A stretch of DNA of 64,000 nucleotides from Sulfurimonas sp. (GCA_028687935.1 JAQTZE010000001.1:186001-250000); one strand, 5' to 3'. Counted from the stretch's first letter, positions 34,446 through 44,788 are shown. Notes: generated by a model from the letters alone, not told the origin. Program-made: numbers and translations.

Positions 34446-37400
34446 ATGTTTTCTGCATTTTTTATTAGGAGACCTATTTTTGCGGCAGTTATCTCCATTG
34501 TTATCTTGCTTGCAGGGGGAATATCGATCTTTTCTCTTCCTGTTTCTGAGTATCCAAGGGTCTCTCCACCGCAAATTGTAGTCTCTACTGGTTACCCTGG
34601 TGCAAGTGCTCAAACCATAGCGCAAACAGTGGCAGCACCTCTCGAACAAGAGATAAATGGTGCAAAACACATGCTCTATATGAACTCAGTGGCGTCAGAT
34701 AGCGGTGCTTTGAGCATCAGTGTATTTTTTGAGATTGGGACGGATCCAGATTCTGCAAAAATAGATGTAAACAATAGAGTCCAATCCGCTCTTTCAAAGC
34801 TTCCAGATCAGGTACAGCGCCAAGGTGTGAGTGTCGATGAACGCTCTCCTGATATGTTGCAAGTTGTTATCCTCAACTCACCTGATAATAGTAGAGATAT
34901 TACCTTCTTATCCAACTATGCTCTGATGAACATCGTAGATGATTTAAAAAGGGTCAAAGGTGTCGGTGATGTACAGATTTTTGGTGCAAAAGATTACGCC
35001 ATTCGTGTATGGATAGACCCTCTAAAACTCAAAAAGTATTCTCTTACCGTCACAGATCTTATCACTGCAATTCGTGAACAAAATGAGCAATATGCAGCAG
35101 GTTCAATTGCGGCAGAGCCAGTCTCTGGTCGTGAGATGTTTACCTACACAATAGAAACACCCCCTCGTATGAATGACCCAGTGCAGTTTTCAAACATCAT
35201 CATACGCTCAAATGAAGATGGAAGTGCTTTGAAGCTTAAAGATGTAGCGACAATAGAACTTGGTGCGCAAAGCTACGATATGAAAACGAAGCTCAATGAT
35301 GCTCCAGCAATCCCAATTGGAATCTTCTTGCAAAGTGAAGCAAACGCAATAGAAACAGCAAGAGAAGTGCGTAATACAATGCAGGGAATTAGTGAAAGTT
35401 TTGAAAGTGGTATCAAGTATAAAATACCTTATGATATTACTGATTTTATTGAAGTCTCTATCAATGAAGTTGTAAAAACTTTTATAGAAGCACTTATTCT
35501 AGTTATCCTTATTATCTTTTTATTTTTACAAAATTGGAGAGCGACGCTTATCCCAATCTTGGCCGTTCCGGTCTCTATTGTCGGTGCGTTTGCTGGGATG
35601 TATGTTTTAGGATTTAGTATCAATCTTCTTACTCTCTTTGGACTCGTACTGGCTATCGGTATAGTCGTCGATGATGCGATTATCGTTATCGAAAATGTCG
35701 AACGCCATATCGCTGAGGGACTGAGCCCATTTGATGCTTCTATGCAGGCTATGAAAGAGGTCTCTGGCGCACTTGTTGCCATTGTTCTTGTGCTCTCTGC
35801 CGTCTTTATTCCTGTTGCGTTTTTGGGAGGTCTGAGTGGTGAGATGTACAAACAGTTTGCTGTTACCATTGTCATATCCTTGGCTATTTCTGGATTCGTA
35901 GCGCTTACACTTACTCCTGCATTATGCGCAGTACTTTTAAAACCGACACACAGTAAGCCAAATTTCTTTTTTAGAGCTTTTAACAGTTTCTTTAACTGGG
36001 CAACGCAAGGGTATACCAAAGCGGTGCAACTCACCATTCGCTATACATTTTTAAGTCTTGTACTCTTTGGTGGATTGATATATATCACTTTTGACCTCTT
36101 TAGTGGTCTGCGAACAGGGCTTGTTCCTGCGGAAGATAAAGGAACAATTTTTGTCTTTAGCTACAACCCTCCAGCGGCATCATTAAATAGAACAGATGAA
36201 TTGACAAAAGAGATTTATGATATTGTTGGAAAAGATACAGAAAATGTGAAAAATGTGGTGCAGTTTGCAGGACGTGACTTTATGAGTTCTACTCTAAGAA
36301 CACATGCCGCGGCGACTATTGTCAAGCTCACAGACTGGGATCAAAGAACAAGACCAGAACAACATGCACTGAGTATTACAGCAGATCTCAATAAGAAACT
36401 CTTTGCTACGAGTGATGGTTACTCTTTTGCAGTTGTCCCTCCTCCGATTCGTGGTATGGGTATGGTAGGTGGTTTTGAACTGTATGTACAAGATAGAACA
36501 GGTGGTGACATCACAGCCTTACAAAAATATGTAAATGAAATCATTCAAAAAGCCAATGAACGCAAAGAACTGAGCTCCGTGAGAACAACACTCAATGCAA
36601 ATATACCAAAGTATACAGTAGCAGTAGATATAGAAAAAGCGAAGTCTAAAGGCGTTGCGCTGGATCAAATCTACCAAACACTCAACGCTACGTTTGGTGC
36701 GTTTTATGTCAATGACTTCAACCTTTTTGGCAGAACGTATAACGTGACTATGCAAGCACAGTCTGAGTTTAGAAATCAGTCATCAGATATAGACAAAATC
36801 TATGTCCGTGGTAAGAATAATGAGATGTTTCCTCTGAGCTCTTTTGTCACCTTGGAACAAACAGTAGGAGCGGATATTATTGAGCGTTTCAACCTCTTTA
36901 CTGCGGCAAAAGTTTCAGGACAACCTAGTCTTGGATATAGTTCAGGAGATGCTCTCAAGGCTATAGAAGAGGTAACAAAAGAGGTACTTCCAGATGGTTA
37001 TACTATTAGTTGGACGGGTACTGCATATCAAGAGAAACAAATCTCAAGTGATAGCAGTATGGCGTTTATCTTTGGTATTATCTTCTTGTATCTGATATTG
37101 GCGGCTCAGTATGAAAGATGGTTGATGCCAGTCTCAGTTGTCATGGCAATGCCATTTGCAATCTTTGGCGCCGTTGTAGCGACGCATTTAAGAGGGACTG
37201 AAAATGATATCTATTTTCAAATCGGACTCTTAGTGCTTGCTGGACTTGCTGCAAAAAATGCGATTTTGATTGTAGAGTTTGCGATGCAAAGACAAGCGCA
37301 AGGTGTCAAAATTATTGAAGCAGTAACAGAGGCGGCAAAAATCCGTCTTAGACCTATTATCATGACATCGCTTGCGTTTACACTCGGGGTGATTCCTCTT

Positions 37401-37550
37401 GCTATTAGTAGTGGAGCAGGGGCTGCAAGTCGTCACTCTATAGGAACAGGCGTTGTAGGCGGTATGCTCGGAGCTACTTTCTTAGCAATCGTCTTTATCC
37501 CACTCTTTTATATCATCGTCTCAAAACTACGAGGCAAAGAGAAAGAATAA
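34446..37550 (+). CDS. RND multidrug efflux pump, AcrB/MexB-like (HAE1)
   Basis: A 1034-residue inner membrane proton antiporter. The start MFSAFFIRRPIFAAVISIVILLAGGISIFSLPVSEYP is typical of HAE1 pumps. The TM4 aspartates needed for proton relay are present in GIVVDDAIIVIENVERH, and the late GLAAKNAILIVEFA motif is intact. Two large periplasmic loops and twelve helices are in the right places. With the TolC and adaptor genes it makes a full tripartite drug exporter under the divergent MarR regulator. Substrates cannot be predicted. Confidence 0.95.
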   Translation: MFSAFFIRRPIFAAVISIVILLAGGISIFSLPVSEYPRVSPPQIVVSTGYPGASAQTIAQTVAAPLEQEINGAKHMLYMNSVASDSGALSISVFFEIGTDPDSAKIDVNNRVQSALSKLPDQVQRQGVSVDERSPDMLQVVILNSPDNSRDITFLSNYALMNIVDDLKRVKGVGDVQIFGAKDYAIRVWIDPLKLKKYSLTVTDLITAIREQNEQYAAGSIAAEPVSGREMFTYTIETPPRMNDPVQFSNIIIRSNEDGSALKLKDVATIELGAQSYDMKTKLNDAPAIPIGIFLQSEANAIETAREVRNTMQGISESFESGIKYKIPYDITDFIEVSINEVVKTFIEALILVILIIFLFLQNWRATLIPILAVPVSIVGAFAGMYVLGFSINLLTLFGLVLAIGIVVDDAIIVIENVERHIAEGLSPFDASMQAMKEVSGALVAIVLVLSAVFIPVAFLGGLSGEMYKQFAVTIVISLAISGFVALTLTPALCAVLLKPTHSKPNFFFRAFNSFFNWATQGYTKAVQLTIRYTFLSLVLFGGLIYITFDLFSGLRTGLVPAEDKGTIFVFSYNPPAASLNRTDELTKEIYDIVGKDTENVKNVVQFAGRDFMSSTLRTHAAATIVKLTDWDQRTRPEQHALSITADLNKKLFATSDGYSFAVVPPPIRGMGMVGGFELYVQDRTGGDITALQKYVNEIIQKANERKELSSVRTTLNANIPKYTVAVDIEKAKSKGVALDQIYQTLNATFGAFYVNDFNLFGRTYNVTMQAQSEFRNQSSDIDKIYVRGKNNEMFPLSSFVTLEQTVGADIIERFNLFTAAKVSGQPSLGYSSGDALKAIEEVTKEVLPDGYTISWTGTAYQEKQISSDSSMAFIFGIIFLYLILAAQYERWLMPVSVVMAMPFAIFGAVVATHLRGTENDIYFQIGLLVLAGLAAKNAILIVEFAMQRQAQGVKIIEAVTEAAKIRLRPIIMTSLAFTLGVIPLAISSGAGAASRHSIGTGVVGGMLGATFLAIVFIPLFYIIVSKLRGKEKE

Positions 37551-37786
37551 TTCTCTCTCATCTCAAGGATAGAAGCTTGAGATGAGTAAATAAACTTCAA
37601 ATTCCCCTCTGGTTACGACCTTCATTATGTGTACTTTTTTATCTCTGTGATAGTTTTATGATTTTATTTATTTACAATCATGCATATAACTATACTAATA
37701 AGGGTAAGCTTATGCAGTGGTTGCAAATTTTACCAAATGAACAACTCAAAAATAATTGAATGATATGCAAGTTACTGGAATAAATA
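37551..37786. terminator. Gap after RND operon with an 11-bp inverted repeat
   Basis: CTCATCTCAAG (37557-37567) and CTTGAGATGAG (37576-37586) are perfect inverted repeats with an 8-base loop, directly after the pump stop. No T run follows, so it may be a stabilising 3' hairpin or a non-classical terminator. The remaining 200 bases hold no convincing gene: only a 15-codon frame from ATG 37712 with a poor ribosome site, and AT-rich sequence that probably includes the histidine kinase promoter. Confidence 0.55.
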
Positions 37787-40351
37787 ATGATTAAAAAGAT
37801 AAAAAAAGCTGACCCGCTCTCTCTTCTCTTCCCTCTTGGAATGATTCTATTATTAGCCATCGTAAGATGGTTTGAAGGGTATTTACTTTTTCATACTGTC
37901 GTGGAACTCTTCGCTGTGATTGTTGGGATACTCATAGCTCTTGTTGTCTATTATATGGATTCTTTCACCCGCAATAAGTTTTTACTTTTTTTAGGAATCG
38001 GTTTTTTCTGGGTAGCATTTTTAGATTTTTTTCATATGCTGAGTTATCATGGTATGCATCTGTATGTGGATGATTCATCTGCAAATCCATCAACTACTTT
38101 GTGGATTTTTGCTCGAATATTAGGAATCATAACAATTTTATCTGCTCCATTTATTCGCTTTGAAAAAATCTCAGCGACAACTCTTTTTGCGTTGACGGGC
38201 ATTGTCTCTCTGGCTATTTATATAGGAACTTTTTTAGATTATTTTCCATTGATGTATTCTGTAGATGGCTTAACTCCTCTGAAAATCACTTTAGAATATG
38301 TAGTCATTTTCTTCTCTTTCCTTGCTATTGGACTCTACTATTACAAACGCAAGCAGTTTCATCCACTGATGTATCGGATGATACAACTCTCACTTATCTA
38401 TTCTATTTTGGCTGAGAGTTTTTTTACTGTTTATGCGGATATTTATGGAGTGTTAAATTTTACGGGACACATTTTTAAATTTCTCTCGTATTGGATGATA
38501 TTTCGTGGGGTGCTCGTTACAAGTTTAAAAGAGCCATTTTCTCTTATGGCAAAAGCATCCAATACTTATGAAAATATTCCAGTCCCTGTAATTGTAAGCG
38601 ATAATAATGGGATTATCCGTCAGGTGAATTATGCAGCTACCTTATGTTCAAATAGAGACGATAGCGAGATGATAGGATATAGCAGCCATGATATCTCACA
38701 TCCTTTGGTGGATATAGCTGTGTGTCCAATATGTCAGGCAATAGATGAAGGAAAATATGCAAATATTGACGTTGAAATTAATGCACAGTATAAACAATTT
38801 ACAGTCAGTCCAATTAAAATGCAAGAGAATATAGGCGGAACGCTGCAAATATGTATCGATAGAACTGATCGAAGAAAGGCTGAAAGAGATCTCAACTATG
38901 AAAAAAAATCAGCCCAAAACTATTTGGATATTGTCAATGTAATGATTTTAGTCTTGGATACTGATAACAGAGTAACATTGCTGAATCGTCGTGGATATGA
39001 ACTTATAGGGTACTCAGAAGAAGAGGTGATTGGCAAAAATTGGGTGGAGAACTTTGTACCGCTAAGGATACAAAAAGAGATTATAGATACAGCGAATGTC
39101 TGGAGCGATTCTCGTCAAATTACAACTTATTATGAAAATCCAATTTTGACAAAAGATGGGAGTGAACGCTTAATTGCATGGAGAAACACGCAACTTTATG
39201 ACGTTGAAAATAACTATATAGGCTTGTTATGTTCAGGAGAAGATATTACAGATATCCGTAAAACGCAACGTGAGTTGCAAGAGAGCAAAGATTTCTATCA
39301 AACGATGTTTACTTCACTCAAAGAAGCAATTATTATCTTGGATGAGAATATTATTATCGACTGTAATGATGCGGCACTTGAACTCTTTGAGGTAGAAAAA
39401 AGTTTCTTTCTCGGACTCAATATTTTGGCTGTCGCACACGATATTGTGTGCAAAGCAAAAAGCTTTACACACTATCTCAATTTAGCGAATAATGGCTTAG
39501 ATACTATGGTTGAATGCTCATTGCGTCTTCACGTGAAACCTGAAGAACCAAAGATTATTGAATTAAGCCTTTCACAATTTGCACTTCAAACTGAAGCCAA
39601 GGTTATGATGGTCGTACGAGATATTACGAAGCAAACAGAAGAAGAAAAACTCTTTTTAATGAATACACGTCAGGCACAAATGGGAGAGATGATCTCGATG
39701 ATTGCTCATCAGTGGCGTCAACCATTGGCTATTATAAACGCTATCGTTTCTCAAATGCATCTCAAAGCAATGATTGAGGGCATTGAATCTGAATATATAG
39801 AAAATCTTAAGCAAATCGAGTCACAGAGTTTGCACCTTTCTCAAACGATTTCAGATTACCGAGATTTTTTCCGACCAGATAAACCAAAAGAGTACTTCAG
39901 CGCTGCTTCATTAGTGAAAAATGTTTTGGATTTGACTGATTATTCTTTGAAAAATCATTCGATTGCTATTGAGACAAATATTACAAGCGAAGTGATTTTA
40001 TTTACGTACCGTAATGAACTCTTACAGGTCTTGATAGTGATGTTGAAAAATGCGCTTGATAGCTTTGTAGAAAAAGATATAAAGCAAGGAAAAATTATTC
40101 TGAGTATTGCTGAAGATGAAAATAATTGTATTGTTACTATACATGATAATGCAGGGGGAATTCCTGAGGCAATTATCAATAAAATGTTTACCCCTTATTT
40201 TACAACGAAAAGTGAAAGTCACGGAACAGGGCTAGGGCTTTATATGAGTAAAATGATTATTCATGAACATTGTGAAGGTCGCATAAGTGTTGCTAGCCAA
40301 GGTGGTGAGACTATATTTACTATTAAAATACCCTACTACAAGGAAAAGTAA
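37787..40351 (+). CDS. MASE3-PAS sensor histidine kinase
   Basis: An 854-residue membrane kinase. Residues 1-250 hold about seven helices of a MASE3-type sensory domain (DFFHMLSYHGMHLY is characteristic). A PAS-like domain with a C-x-x-C (VDIAVCPICQAID, near 310) follows, then two more PAS domains (about 380-500 and 510-620). The phospho-acceptor is in MISMIAHQWRQPLAIINA, and the ATPase is MLKNALDSF...DNAGGIP...GTGLGLYMSK. The C-x-x-C could sense redox or metal, an inference. Its stop overlaps the next ATG by one base (TAATG), so the HD-GYP regulator is its likely partner. Confidence 0.9.
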   Translation: MIKKIKKADPLSLLFPLGMILLLAIVRWFEGYLLFHTVVELFAVIVGILIALVVYYMDSFTRNKFLLFLGIGFFWVAFLDFFHMLSYHGMHLYVDDSSANPSTTLWIFARILGIITILSAPFIRFEKISATTLFALTGIVSLAIYIGTFLDYFPLMYSVDGLTPLKITLEYVVIFFSFLAIGLYYYKRKQFHPLMYRMIQLSLIYSILAESFFTVYADIYGVLNFTGHIFKFLSYWMIFRGVLVTSLKEPFSLMAKASNTYENIPVPVIVSDNNGIIRQVNYAATLCSNRDDSEMIGYSSHDISHPLVDIAVCPICQAIDEGKYANIDVEINAQYKQFTVSPIKMQENIGGTLQICIDRTDRRKAERDLNYEKKSAQNYLDIVNVMILVLDTDNRVTLLNRRGYELIGYSEEEVIGKNWVENFVPLRIQKEIIDTANVWSDSRQITTYYENPILTKDGSERLIAWRNTQLYDVENNYIGLLCSGEDITDIRKTQRELQESKDFYQTMFTSLKEAIIILDENIIIDCNDAALELFEVEKSFFLGLNILAVAHDIVCKAKSFTHYLNLANNGLDTMVECSLRLHVKPEEPKIIELSLSQFALQTEAKVMMVVRDITKQTEEEKLFLMNTRQAQMGEMISMIAHQWRQPLAIINAIVSQMHLKAMIEGIESEYIENLKQIESQSLHLSQTISDYRDFFRPDKPKEYFSAASLVKNVLDLTDYSLKNHSIAIETNITSEVILFTYRNELLQVLIVMLKNALDSFVEKDIKQGKIILSIAEDENNCIVTIHDNAGGIPEAIINKMFTPYFTTKSESHGTGLGLYMSKMIIHEHCEGRISVASQGGETIFTIKIPYYKEK

Positions 40352-41784
40352 TGAAACCTAATGAGATGATGACTCTCTTAAAAACGCGAGCAAAGGGATT
40401 GCGAGTACTCTATGTAGAAGACGAAAAATTGCTGCGTGAAAACAATAAAATACTTTTTGAAAGAATATTTTCAGAAGTTGAAATAGCTGTGGATGGCGCA
40501 GAGGGATTGCATCTTTATCAGAAAAAAACATACGACATAGTTATAAGCGATATTTTAATGCCAATAATGAACGGTGTCACTATGGTCAAAAAAATAAAAG
40601 AGATAAATAAGCACCAAGCGGTAATCATCACCTCGGCATGCGATGATAGCCGCAATTTGTTGGAGCTCATCAATCTAGGAGTCGCACAATTCCTCCTCAA
40701 GCCGATTAAGACAGAACAGATGCTTGATGTAATTTTTGAAGTTGTAACAAATGTCTATAATCAGATAAAACTCGATGAGTGTACTCTGCAACTCAAACAA
40801 GAATTACTACATCAAACAACTCTTTTGGAACAATATAAAGAAGTTGTAGATCTCTCAACTATTGTTACAAAAACAGATATATCTGGTGAGATCATCTATG
40901 TAAATGATATATTTTGCCAAACAAGCGGCTATACAATGGATGAGCTAATCTCGCAAAAACATAATCTTCTACGTCATATTGACATGGGTGAAGAGTTTTA
41001 TAACAATCTCTGGAAGACAATATTTGATAAAAAGCCATGGAGTGGACAGATAAAAAATCTAAATAAAAATGGAGAGTATTTTATAACGGACGCGACAATC
41101 AAACCAATATTGGATGAGTTTGGAGAGATTATAGAGTTTATAAGTATTAGTCATGATGTAACGCCAATGTATGACCTTAAAGAAGAAATCCTACAAACGC
41201 AGCACGAAATGCTTTCACTTCTAGGTGAAGCCGGTGAAACTCGTTCTCAAGAGACAGGTAATCATGTCAAACGTGTTGCAAAGTTTGCTAAGCTTTTAGG
41301 CGAATTGTATGGACTGCATGAGGATCAAATTCAATTACTCTATAGTGCTACACCTATGCATGATATCGGAAAAATAGGGATTCCAGATGCTATCTTGCTC
41401 AAGCCTGCTAAGTTAGATCCTGACGAATATGAAGTGATGAAAACGCATAGCACTATTGGTTACAATATTATGAAACATTCAAATCGACCATTGCTTCAAG
41501 CTGCTGCTATTGTTGCAAATGAGCATCATGAAAAATGGGATGGCTCTGGATACCCAAACAGTCTCGCTGGAGAAGATATCCATATTTATGGACGCATTGT
41601 CGCATTAGCAGATGTATTTGATGCACTGAGTTGTGAGCGTGTGTATAAAAAAGCGTGGCCGATGGATGAGATAATCGCATTGATCAGCAATGAAAGAGGC
41701 AAACATTTTGATCCCTCTTTGGTAGATTTGCTCATGGCGAATATCGACTCTTTTATTGAAATAAAATTAAACTATGCAGATTAA
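40351..41784 (+). CDS. Response regulator with PAS and HD-GYP domains (c-di-GMP phosphodiesterase)
   Basis: A 477-residue regulator: receiver domain (VLYVEDEKLL, phospho-Asp in VISDILMPIMNG, near residue 67), PAS domain (about 160-280, with a PAC-like tail), then HD-GYP. The catalytic region has ETGNHVKRV, HDIGKIGIPD, EHHEKWDGSGYP and the AxADVFDAL segment, so all key residues appear present. It should break down cyclic di-GMP when phosphorylated. It is coupled one base from the kinase and overlaps the next regulator frame. Confidence 0.92.
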   Translation: MKPNEMMTLLKTRAKGLRVLYVEDEKLLRENNKILFERIFSEVEIAVDGAEGLHLYQKKTYDIVISDILMPIMNGVTMVKKIKEINKHQAVIITSACDDSRNLLELINLGVAQFLLKPIKTEQMLDVIFEVVTNVYNQIKLDECTLQLKQELLHQTTLLEQYKEVVDLSTIVTKTDISGEIIYVNDIFCQTSGYTMDELISQKHNLLRHIDMGEEFYNNLWKTIFDKKPWSGQIKNLNKNGEYFITDATIKPILDEFGEIIEFISISHDVTPMYDLKEEILQTQHEMLSLLGEAGETRSQETGNHVKRVAKFAKLLGELYGLHEDQIQLLYSATPMHDIGKIGIPDAILLKPAKLDPDEYEVMKTHSTIGYNIMKHSNRPLLQAAAIVANEHHEKWDGSGYPNSLAGEDIHIYGRIVALADVFDALSCERVYKKAWPMDEIIALISNERGKHFDPSLVDLLMANIDSFIEIKLNYAD

Positions 41785-41797
41785 GAAAGAAGAAAAT

Positions 41798-42478
41798 ATG
41801 CCGAGGTTAAAGCAGTTGAAAAGCTTATCTGTCTTATATGCTGAAGATGATGAAACACTGCGCAATATAACTGAAAAAACGCTCCAACTCGTTGTTGGAG
41901 AAGTTTACTCGGTCGGTGATGGGCTAGAAGCACTTAATGTTTATAAAACGCAGGCAATTGATCTTGTGATTCTTGATATTTATATGGGTGATATCAGCGG
42001 CATTGATGTTGCTAAAAAGATACGTGAGACGAATGATAAAGTACCTATAGTAATTGTCTCTGGATCCATTGCTACAGAAGATTTATTAGCTGCTTGCAAG
42101 CTGAATTTAATCGATTATATTCATAAGCCAATTGAGTTTAATGTCTTAATGCAAGTACTGTATATGGCTGTTGATCGGCTTCATGCGCATGGATTACTTC
42201 AAACGAAAATCAGTGATACGATTTCATATGACTATTTTACAAAAGCTTTTACACACATAGACGGTACGCAAACAGTTTTAACGAAAAATGAGATTCTTGC
42301 CCTCGAGCTACTTTTATGCAATCGTGGACATGTCGTTTTATATGCAGCATTTTCTCATGAGATAAATGAAGAGTTATCTGATGGAGCTTTGAAAAATTTG
42401 ATATTGAGAATACGCAAAAAAATGGGTAACTATCCAAAACTTAAAAATATGGCAAAAGTAGGCTATTCTCTTAGTTGA
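41798..42478 (+). CDS. Response regulator with winged-helix output
   Basis: A 226-residue protein: receiver domain (LYAEDDETLRN, phospho-Asp in LVILDIYMGDISG, lysine in YIHKPIEF) and an OmpR-like C-terminal DNA-binding domain (TVLTKNEILALELLL...LKNLILRIRKKM). The frame opens at ATG 41774 inside the previous gene, but AAGAAGAAAA before ATG 41798 is the better start. It is probably the second target of the same kinase, giving a transcriptional branch beside the c-di-GMP branch. Target promoters are unknown. Confidence 0.87.
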   Translation: MPRLKQLKSLSVLYAEDDETLRNITEKTLQLVVGEVYSVGDGLEALNVYKTQAIDLVILDIYMGDISGIDVAKKIRETNDKVPIVIVSGSIATEDLLAACKLNLIDYIHKPIEFNVLMQVLYMAVDRLHAHGLLQTKISDTISYDYFTKAFTHIDGTQTVLTKNEILALELLLCNRGHVVLYAAFSHEINEELSDGALKNLILRIRKKMGNYPKLKNMAKVGYSLS

Positions 42479-42564
42479 TTTGAAGAGAATCTCTCTTGCG
42501 TTTTTGTGATTCTTTTGTGACTATTATTATTTATACTTTACAAATTCTTTTTTTGGAAAAATAT

Positions 42565-42759
42565 ATGAAACCAAATAATAAAGAGAGTAAAATCAAAAAC
42601 AGTGTAGATAAAATGAATAATGATTTTCTCAAGATTTTATCTGAAATCAGCAATACAATCTCTATGGAGAAAAAATATCTCCAAAGTGGAATGCAAGTGA
42701 AAAAGCATGCAGAACTCACTCAAATATTAAAACATGCTCAGTGTTGTAAAGAAGATTGA
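42565..42759 (+). CDS. Small charged helical protein, unknown
   Basis: A 64-residue protein rich in lysine, glutamate and asparagine (MKPNNKESKIKNSVDKMNNDF and so on), mostly predicted helix, ending in HAQCCKED with two adjacent cysteines. A TTGGAAAA ribosome-like site precedes ATG 42565. The frame reaches back to 42496, but those residues are hydrophobic and lie upstream of any ribosome site. Not recognised. It sits between the winged-helix regulator and the degenerate GGDEF gene and may be part of that signalling unit. Confidence 0.55.
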   Translation: MKPNNKESKIKNSVDKMNNDFLKILSEISNTISMEKKYLQSGMQVKKHAELTQILKHAQCCKED

Positions 42760-42792
42760 GTTTAAAATAATATTTTATTAAAGAAGCCAGAA

Positions 42793-44784
42793 ATGAACGA
42801 AATACAAGAAATTACTACATGGCTCATTGCAGAGCAGGATAGGATTGTCACCAATTGGTTGCACAACGATGCTGTTGCAGAATATTTGACACTTCATAGG
42901 ATTAATAGAGATAAATTTGCTATAAAATTCGCGCATCCAATTCTTCTATATAATCTTGAAGTGGTGAGTATGCATAAAAAAGCTGGAAATTGTCCTATTA
43001 TGAGTCAGTTTATAAACTATATGATTGAAAAAAAGATTAACTCTCACGAAATTTTTATTATCTGCGCAAAACTTCGCGCTACTATTTTAGAACACCTCTC
43101 TCACAACTATCCACATCAATTTGATACAGCTGAAGTTATTATGAAAATTGCAGATGTTTTTGATAATAATTTAACAGGAGTGCTGAAACATTTTGACACG
43201 AAGGCTCTAGAAACAAGTCTACAGAAGCAAGAGAATCTTGACACAACACTCTATAGTCAGAAGCTTCAAGTGATTTTAGATGTACAAAAAAATATTCTCT
43301 TTAAAATGCATGGCAATCAACTTTTTTTGGCTAATCAAGCTTTTTATCACGCGATGGGAGTCCAAGATGCTAAAGAGCTAGAAAAACATTTTTTGCATCC
43401 TTTGGATTTTATTGAAACAAGTACGGTATTTGAAGAGCTACTCAAAAGAAAAGAGTATGACAAATGGTTGATGAAGATCATAAGTGAGCATAATGGAGAG
43501 TGTGAAATCAAATTTTTCAACTATCTATTAGATAAACGTTCAATGATGAAGATGCATGTGCAGCAGGTGGGTGAGGCAAATAATTTTGTTTTTACCCTTG
43601 AAGATAGTTTTTTAGAAGAAGATGAGAGAAAAATAAGTAATGTTTTATCTTCTGTAGATCCTCTTACAAACCTTGGCAATCTTACAAAATTTAAAGAGAT
43701 GCTAGAAAAACAGATCGATATACACGCGCACGATGAACTGAGTATTTTAATGATTGATATTGATGGATTTAAAATTTTCAATGATACACATCATAAAAAA
43801 AGTGGAGAGAAATTGATTAAAAATATCTCTGATATACTCAAAGATAGCTATCCAGATAGTGTTGCAAGATTAGACTTTGAACGCTTTGCTGTGATATGCA
43901 AAGAAAAAAATGTCAATAATACTCAAGATATAATCGATAAAATCAATAAACTTTTAAAAGAATATAACTCTCAAGGTAAGATAAAACCTCTCGCAGCGAT
44001 TGTTATACATCGTAAAGATGACACAGTTGAACTTATGTTGGCGAGAGGAGATGTTTTATTGAATCAGGTGAGATTGGACTCTCTTGATACCATTATTGAT
44101 GATACTGTTATCATCAAAAAAGAGGCAATAAGGCTAGAACAAGAAAAAGAGTTTCTTCTTCGGATGAAGAGAAACAAAGAAGAGAAAAAAACGATTCCAG
44201 TGACCAATTACTATTTGGAAATAGGTATAAAATCAGATGCTACTATTTTATCAGTAATGGCGGATAAACTGAGTATCAGTATACGAAAAATAGCGCTAAA
44301 TTCCTTGCACAAAAATGATGCTATCTATATCAAAATGCCACAAAAACCCGATTATAAAGCACTTGTCTATAAAGTAGATAAACTCGAAGAGTATGTAGTA
44401 TTACACTCTTTTAAAGCGGTTGAATTATCACCACTTGATAGAAATCATGTGCATGTAAAACTACCACAACCAATGGGCGTTTCACTCTATTTCAATAAAA
44501 AAAAGATAGACGCAAAACTTCAGTCTGTATCTATCAATACATTTGAAATAGTGATTCAAGATATTTTTGCTCTTGAAGTCGAATCTCAAGTGAGTGTAAC
44601 AGCAACTTTGAATGAAAAAGAAGCCTCATATAGTGGTAAAGTTTTAAAAATAATTCCTCTAGTTGATCGCTTTATCATTGTTGTGCACCTTGATGCAAAT
44701 GCATTGACTGAGGAGATATTGTCGCGATATGTATCAAATCGACAACTAGAGATCATTAAAGATCTTCAAAAAAATATCTTATAA
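42793..44784 (+). CDS. Degenerate GGDEF protein with probable PilZ-like C-terminus
   Basis: A 663-residue cytosolic protein. Residues 1-150 are an all-helical region resembling a globin- or four-helix-type sensor. About residues 170-280 look PAS-like. A GGDEF-fold domain follows (DPLTNLGNLTKFKEML, LMIDIDGFKIFNDTHH), but the signature loop reads LDFERF rather than GGDEF, so it should not make c-di-GMP. The last 220 residues are beta-rich and may contain one or two diverged PilZ domains. A nucleotide-binding or scaffold role downstream of the HD-GYP regulator is an inference. It ends 4 bases from the convergent transporter. Confidence 0.75.
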   Translation: MNEIQEITTWLIAEQDRIVTNWLHNDAVAEYLTLHRINRDKFAIKFAHPILLYNLEVVSMHKKAGNCPIMSQFINYMIEKKINSHEIFIICAKLRATILEHLSHNYPHQFDTAEVIMKIADVFDNNLTGVLKHFDTKALETSLQKQENLDTTLYSQKLQVILDVQKNILFKMHGNQLFLANQAFYHAMGVQDAKELEKHFLHPLDFIETSTVFEELLKRKEYDKWLMKIISEHNGECEIKFFNYLLDKRSMMKMHVQQVGEANNFVFTLEDSFLEEDERKISNVLSSVDPLTNLGNLTKFKEMLEKQIDIHAHDELSILMIDIDGFKIFNDTHHKKSGEKLIKNISDILKDSYPDSVARLDFERFAVICKEKNVNNTQDIIDKINKLLKEYNSQGKIKPLAAIVIHRKDDTVELMLARGDVLLNQVRLDSLDTIIDDTVIIKKEAIRLEQEKEFLLRMKRNKEEKKTIPVTNYYLEIGIKSDATILSVMADKLSISIRKIALNSLHKNDAIYIKMPQKPDYKALVYKVDKLEEYVVLHSFKAVELSPLDRNHVHVKLPQPMGVSLYFNKKKIDAKLQSVSINTFEIVIQDIFALEVESQVSVTATLNEKEASYSGKVLKIIPLVDRFIIVVHLDANALTEEILSRYVSNRQLEIIKDLQKNIL

Positions 44785-44788
44785 GAAA

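Noticed and set aside
37712..37759. A 15-codon leader peptide before the histidine kinase
   Set aside because: The ribosome site is poor and there is no attenuator-like hairpin or telling codon run.
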